In this document: piece after piece, positions 60,583-64,000 of the stretch
How positions within the stretch are numbered: the first letter of the stretch is position 1
Layout: the number at the start of each line of letters is the position of its first letter
NCBI RefSeq assembly: GCF_021010575.1
Contig: NZ_JAJNAG010000018.1
Span: forward strand, 1 to 64,000
Direction: 5' to 3'
From: Limnobaculum eriocheiris
GTDB taxonomy: Bacteria; Pseudomonadota; Gammaproteobacteria; Enterobacterales; Enterobacteriaceae
Length of the DNA: 64,000 nt
Made by a program: the position numbers and the translations under genes
Notes under the pieces: generated by a model
Told to the model about the DNA's origin: nothing
What the model saw: the letters and a program-made list of their open reading frames with translations, nothing else
The model's database searches: none

Positions 60583-61290
60583 ATGACAGAAAGCGCCCTA
60601 TTGCACGGCAATGACCTGCCGCCAGTGTTGATTGTGGAAGATGAGCCTAAGCTGGGTCAGCTGTTAATTGATTATCTTCAGGCGGCTGGGTATCACACGC
60701 ATTTAATTACCCAGGGTCAGGAGGTGATTAGCTGGGTGAAGCAGCACTCACCTTCGCTGATCCTGCTAGATTTAATGCTACCGGGCGTTGATGGCATCAC
60801 ATTATGTCGTGAAATTCGTGCGTTTTCTGCTATTCCGGTCGTGATGGTAACGGCAAAAACGGAAGAGATAGATCGCCTGTCCGGGCTGGAAATTGGCGCT
60901 GATGATTATATCTGTAAACCCTATAGCCCCCGGGAAGTCGTGGCGCGGGTTAAAACCATTTTAAGACGCTGCTATCTGCCCGCCAGAGAGTTACCTTCAA
61001 TGGCGCCGGGATTGCAGTTAGATGAATCACAATTTCAGGTTCGTTATAACAATAGCAGCCTTAATTTAACCGCCGCCGAATTTAGGTTGCTAAAAACGTT
61101 GTCGGCACATCCTGGTCAAGTATTAACCAGAGAATCACTATTGGATAACCTTTATGATGACTATCGTGTGGTAACCGATCGAACCGTGGACAGTCATATT
61201 AAAAATTTACGTCGTAAACTGGAAACCTTAGCACCAGAGAAGGCCTTTATCCGCTCGGTCTATGGACTCGGCTACCGTTGGGAAGAGTAA
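60583..61290 (+). CDS. baeR: Response regulator BaeR
   Basis: OmpR-family activator of mdtABCD-baeSR and other envelope genes. 235 residues: receiver with Glu19-Asp20-Glu21, phosphoacceptor Asp63 in [11 protein letters not shown] and Lys in ICKPYSPRE; winged-helix domain from about 138, ending [10 protein letters not shown]. It starts two bases after baeS. Confidence 0.96.
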   Translation: MTESALLHGNDLPPVLIVEDEPKLGQLLIDYLQAAGYHTHLITQGQEVISWVKQHSPSLILLDLMLPGVDGITLCREIRAFSAIPVVMVTAKTEEIDRLSGLEIGADDYICKPYSPREVVARVKTILRRCYLPARELPSMAPGLQLDESQFQVRYNNSSLNLTAAEFRLLKTLSAHPGQVLTRESLLDNLYDDYRVVTDRTVDSHIKNLRRKLETLAPEKAFIRSVYGLGYRWEE

Positions 61291-61349
61291 ATAAACAGGT
61301 ATTTATTTCTCAGCCGTCATGGAATAACACAACAGGAGTTGTCAGGTTA

Positions 61350-62189
61350 ATGAGTTTAGTTATTAAGCGTTCCCTTTTAGCTTTGGTTATTCCAGCTTCG
61401 CTGGTTTCCGTTGCCTATGCAGATACCATTGAGAACTGTGAAGTAAATAAAGATATTATTATTAATAATCATCTGACGCTGTTAAGCATACCTGAGTTTA
61501 ATCATGCTCGTGAAGTAGAAACCGTGACTGAGAGCGACAACACCCGCTCGGCCTTTTATTATAAATTCAACTACGATCGCTGCGGGCAATTAACAGATAT
61601 GTATGCTCAAATAACCCGCAATGAACTGCGTTTTCGCATTGATTCCAGCTATGATATTAGTAAAAATCAACAGGGCTGGAAAAATAGTTACAACGTCACT
61701 CTTTTTGGTATGAATAAGCTGTTTTATGCCCGGGAAGGCGCTATCTCATACCATGCCGATGATAACGGGTTGATTGTCAACTCAACGGATAATTACATTT
61801 CCGCTAGCGATGAGAAGAAAGCAGAAAACGGCATTACCAGTGGCATCTATAAAACCGATGATAAATTCCGTATGGCTTACAGCCTGTTAAGCGGTACCGA
61901 TGAGTCGGTAAATGGTGAATACCGTTTCTTCTATCAACCGGATAATAAACCTTTTGCCTTAATCAGTCCGACCATGAGCATCAGCTACCTGTATGATGAA
62001 CAGCAGCGGGCCAGCGGAATGATAGAAATTACCGTATCCCCCTACTATCTTGGCAGTAAAAAAACCGATTGCCTGGAATGGAATGAGCGCAACGACTGCA
62101 CTAGATCTGTCAGCAAAGAGCTGGAAATGTTTCCCGCTTATATCGTAGATCGAACGACGGTATTGCGATCAACTTATACCTATTGGTGA
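61350..62189 (+). CDS. Unknown exported protein downstream of baeR
   Basis: A 279-residue protein with a clear signal peptide (residues 1-24, cleavage after AYA). The mature part is beta-rich with four cysteines (GGENCEVNK-type Cys near 29, DRCGQ, DCLEW, DCTRS) that could form two disulfides. The start at 61350 is preferred because it puts the signal peptide at the N-terminus and has TCAGG just upstream; an upstream frame overlapping baeR is spurious. It sits 59 bp after baeR with no terminator between, so it may be a BaeR-regulon member. In E. coli yegP takes this place. No family recognised. Confidence 0.75.
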   Translation: MSLVIKRSLLALVIPASLVSVAYADTIENCEVNKDIIINNHLTLLSIPEFNHAREVETVTESDNTRSAFYYKFNYDRCGQLTDMYAQITRNELRFRIDSSYDISKNQQGWKNSYNVTLFGMNKLFYAREGAISYHADDNGLIVNSTDNYISASDEKKAENGITSGIYKTDDKFRMAYSLLSGTDESVNGEYRFFYQPDNKPFALISPTMSISYLYDEQQRASGMIEITVSPYYLGSKKTDCLEWNERNDCTRSVSKELEMFPAYIVDRTTVLRSTYTYW

Positions 62190-62425
62190 TCAATAAACCT
62201 GCAGTAATGAATATTCCGGCCACAAAGACAATGTTAAACATATCGCCATCTGTCCGGCCGGAAGACCATCTGTATTTTGTTATGAAAAGCTTATAACACC
62301 ACTTGTTTCATCCCTGCCGTTGCCATTCCTTTCAACCAGGTCTACAATTCCGCCCCTGGGATTTTCCCAAGGCTGTACCCATTGGGTGCGGCTCTGACTT
62401 GTGATCAGACTAAGAGACCAACAAC
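62190..62425. other. Leader region of trhP
   Basis: 236 bp without a gene. It contains an 8-bp inverted repeat TTCCGGCC (62214-62221) / GGCCGGAA (62256-62263), and two short hairpins near 62350-62390 (TGGGA/TCCCA and ACCC/GGGT) shortly before the trhP start, suggesting a structured 5' leader. Confidence 0.45.
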
Positions 62426-63790
62426 ATGTTTAAACCGGAATTACTTTCTCCGGCCGGTACGCTAAAAAATATGCGTTACGCCTTCGCCTATGGCGCAGAC
62501 GCAGTTTATGCCGGTCAGCCTCGTTACAGCCTGAGAGTGCGTAACAACGAATTCAATCACCAAAATCTGGCTTTAGGTATTAATGAAGCCCATTCTCTTG
62601 GCAAAAAGTTTTATGTGGTGGTGAATATCGCCCCCCATAACTCCAAGCTAAAAACCTTTATTCGAGATCTGGCTCCCGTCGTTGAAATGGGTCCGGATGC
62701 CTTAATCATGTCCGATCCGGGGCTGATTATGATGGTTCGTGAAGCATTTCCTGATATTGATATTCATCTGTCGGTACAGGCTAACGCGGTAAACTGGGCA
62801 ACGGTGAAATTCTGGAAACAGATGGGACTAACCCGGGTTATTCTTTCTCGTGAATTATCGCTGGAAGAGATTGAAGAAATTCGCCAACAGGTACCCGACA
62901 TTGAGCTGGAAACCTTTGTGCACGGTGCTTTATGTATGGCCTATTCTGGTCGTTGTCTGCTTTCTGGTTATATCAATAAGCGCGATCCTAATCAGGGCAC
63001 TTGTACTAATGCCTGCCGCTGGGAATATAAAGTAGAAGAAGGTAAAGAAGATGACACTGGCAACATTGTGCATATTCATGAACCTATCCCGGTAAAAAAT
63101 GTAGAACCAACGCTGGGTGCCGGTGCCCCTACCGATAAAGTGTTTATGATTGAAGAAGCCCTGCGCCTTGGCGAATATATGAGTGCCTTTGAAGATGAAC
63201 ATGGCACTTATATTATGAACTCTAAAGATCTGCGTGCGGTTCAACATGTGGAACGTTTGACGCAGTTAGGTGTTCATTCATTAAAAATTGAAGGCCGAAC
63301 CAAATCTTTCTACTACTGTGCTCGTACCGCGCAGGTTTATCGCCGGGCCATTGATGATGCCGTTGCCGGTAAACCATTTGATGAATCATTGATGACAACA
63401 CTGGAATCACTGGCGCATCGTGGATATACCGAAGGCTTTTTGCGTCGTCATGTCCATGATGAACATCAGAATTATGATTATGGTTACTCCATTTCTGACA
63501 GCCAACAGTTTGTTGGGGAATTTACCGGCGAGCGCCGTAATGGCCTGGCGGCTGTTGATGTAAAAAATAAGTTCTCCGTGGGTGACAGCGTAGAGATGAT
63601 GACCCCACAGGGCAACATCCATTTCACCATTGAATCAATGGAAACCAATAAAGGTCAGCCAACTGACGTTGCCCCGGGTAATGGGCATGTGGTTTATCTG
63701 CCGGTTCCTGAAGATGTTAATCTGACGTTCGCACTGTTAATGCGCAATTTAGCCGGAAGTAATAACACCCGAAATCCGCACAGTGTATAA
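62426..63790 (+). CDS. trhP: U32-family tRNA hydroxylation protein TrhP (YegQ)
   Basis: A 454-residue peptidase-U32-like protein. In E. coli TrhP is needed for prephenate-dependent formation of 5-hydroxyuridine at tRNA position 34. Conserved blocks: ELLSPAGTLKNMRYAFAYGADAVYAG, DPGLIMMVREAFPDIDIHLSVQAN, and the U32 signature ETFVHGALCMAYSGRCLLSGY, with cysteines continuing in GTCTNACRW that probably bind an iron-sulfur cluster. KIEGRTKSFYY and a C-terminal beta-barrel follow. Position before cyaR is as in E. coli. Confidence 0.94.
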   Translation: MFKPELLSPAGTLKNMRYAFAYGADAVYAGQPRYSLRVRNNEFNHQNLALGINEAHSLGKKFYVVVNIAPHNSKLKTFIRDLAPVVEMGPDALIMSDPGLIMMVREAFPDIDIHLSVQANAVNWATVKFWKQMGLTRVILSRELSLEEIEEIRQQVPDIELETFVHGALCMAYSGRCLLSGYINKRDPNQGTCTNACRWEYKVEEGKEDDTGNIVHIHEPIPVKNVEPTLGAGAPTDKVFMIEEALRLGEYMSAFEDEHGTYIMNSKDLRAVQHVERLTQLGVHSLKIEGRTKSFYYCARTAQVYRRAIDDAVAGKPFDESLMTTLESLAHRGYTEGFLRRHVHDEHQNYDYGYSISDSQQFVGEFTGERRNGLAAVDVKNKFSVGDSVEMMTPQGNIHFTIESMETNKGQPTDVAPGNGHVVYLPVPEDVNLTFALLMRNLAGSNNTRNPHSV

Positions 63791-63844
63791 AAATCTTCTT
63801 TTTCTACTTGCGATATTGAAAATCACACTCTTTATTGCAAATTA

Positions 63845-63887
63845 TTAGAAATAGATCACATCTATTTCTAAATAAATGGACTACTAT
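63845..63887 (+). promoter_or_regulatory. CRP site and -10 of the cyaR promoter
   Basis: TTAGA-AATAGA-TCACA (63845-63860) fits the CRP consensus with one strong half. TACTAT at 63882-63887 is a -10 at the distance that puts the CRP centre near -41.5, if transcription starts near 63894. E. coli cyaR is activated by cAMP-CRP. Confidence 0.6.
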
Positions 63888-63893
63888 CTCAAT

Positions 63894-63985
63894 CCTAAAG
63901 ATTAATAACTAGTTGTGTTCCTATTATCTCTTTAATAGAAACCACCTCCTTACCAGTCCAATCTCCCTTGGACTGGTTTCTTTTT
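63894..63985 (+). ncRNA. cyaR: Small regulatory RNA CyaR
   Basis: Hfq-dependent sRNA that in E. coli represses ompX, luxS, nadE and yqaE by pairing to ribosome sites. The conserved core AACCACCTCCTTA (anti-Shine-Dalgarno seed) at 63940-63952 is followed by a terminator stem ACCAGTCCAA-TCTCCC-TTGGACTGGT (63952-63977) with the same TCTCCC loop as E. coli CyaR, and then TTCTTTTTTTT. Position directly after yegQ is also that of E. coli cyaR. The 5' end is estimated from the -10 and gives about 90 nt; the 5' part is little conserved. Confidence 0.88.
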
Positions 63986-64000
63986 TTTATGGCCTGCTAA

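Noticed and set aside
61278-61349. Upstream extension of the exported protein overlapping baeR
   Set aside because: It would bury the signal peptide 24 residues inside the protein; the baeR C-terminus lies in another frame there.
1-64000. CRISPR arrays, rRNA and tRNA genes
   Set aside because: No regularly spaced repeats, no cas genes and no cloverleaf or rRNA sequence were seen anywhere in the window.

Overview
This 64 kb window is chromosomal DNA of a gamma-proteobacterium in the order Enterobacterales. Most proteins are close, colinear matches to E. coli and Yersinia proteins, and the gene blocks rnt-grxD-sodB, plsX-fabHDG-acpP-fabF, rluC/rne, trpEGDCBA, phoBR/sbcDC, mdtABCD-baeSR and trhP-cyaR follow enterobacterial order. 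Separate trpG and trpD genes, a missing pabC and other local losses argue against Escherichia or Salmonella. A Budviciaceae-like genus (Budvicia, Pragia, Limnobaculum) is a guess, not shown by the sequence.

Layout. 1-122: right end of an IS1-family element. 410-5200: oxidative stress and housekeeping genes (sodC, a DUF1289 gene, gloA, rnt, grxD, sodB, nagK). 5282-7121: a two-gene nucleic-acid repair cassette, an HD-polynucleotide kinase broken by a frameshift plus an RNA ligase. About 7363-15352: a roughly 8 kb integrative element with a tyrosine integrase, an AlpA-like regulator, a primase/DUF3987 protein, several small unknown genes and two exported proteins. It has no recognisable structural phage genes, so it looks like a satellite or small genomic island. 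15413-25133: tatD-holB-tmk-mltG and the fatty-acid cluster fabF-acpP-fabG-fabD-fabH-plsX-rpmF-yceD, all on the minus strand. 25519-32846: yceF, rluC, rne with a long leader, a small monooxygenase-fold protein and dbpA. 33027-40250: the trp region. 40285-48538: phoR-phoB, divergent sbcD-sbcC, and rdgC. 48739-50021: a ToxR/MarT-like membrane regulator with a FidL-like partner. 50223-62189: mdtABCD-baeSR efflux and envelope-stress operon plus an unknown exported protein. 62426-63985: trhP (yegQ) and the small RNA CyaR.

The most striking observation is in the trp region. A complete regulatory module (TrpR-type promoter/operator, a 16-residue leader peptide with tandem Trp codons, and a transcription attenuator) precedes trpE as expected. 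A second, clearly homologous copy lies between trpG and trpD. The copy extends to the start codon, so TrpD begins with the same four residues (MQTQ) as TrpE. The operon therefore appears split into two separately attenuated units, trpEG and trpDCBA.

Other notable points are the frameshifted HD-Pnk gene beside an intact RNA ligase, the paired direct and inverted repeats at both ends of the integrative element, the absence of pabC between mltG and fabF, a perfect 20-bp hairpin between yceF and rluC, and a CyaR homologue with a plausible CRP-dependent promoter.
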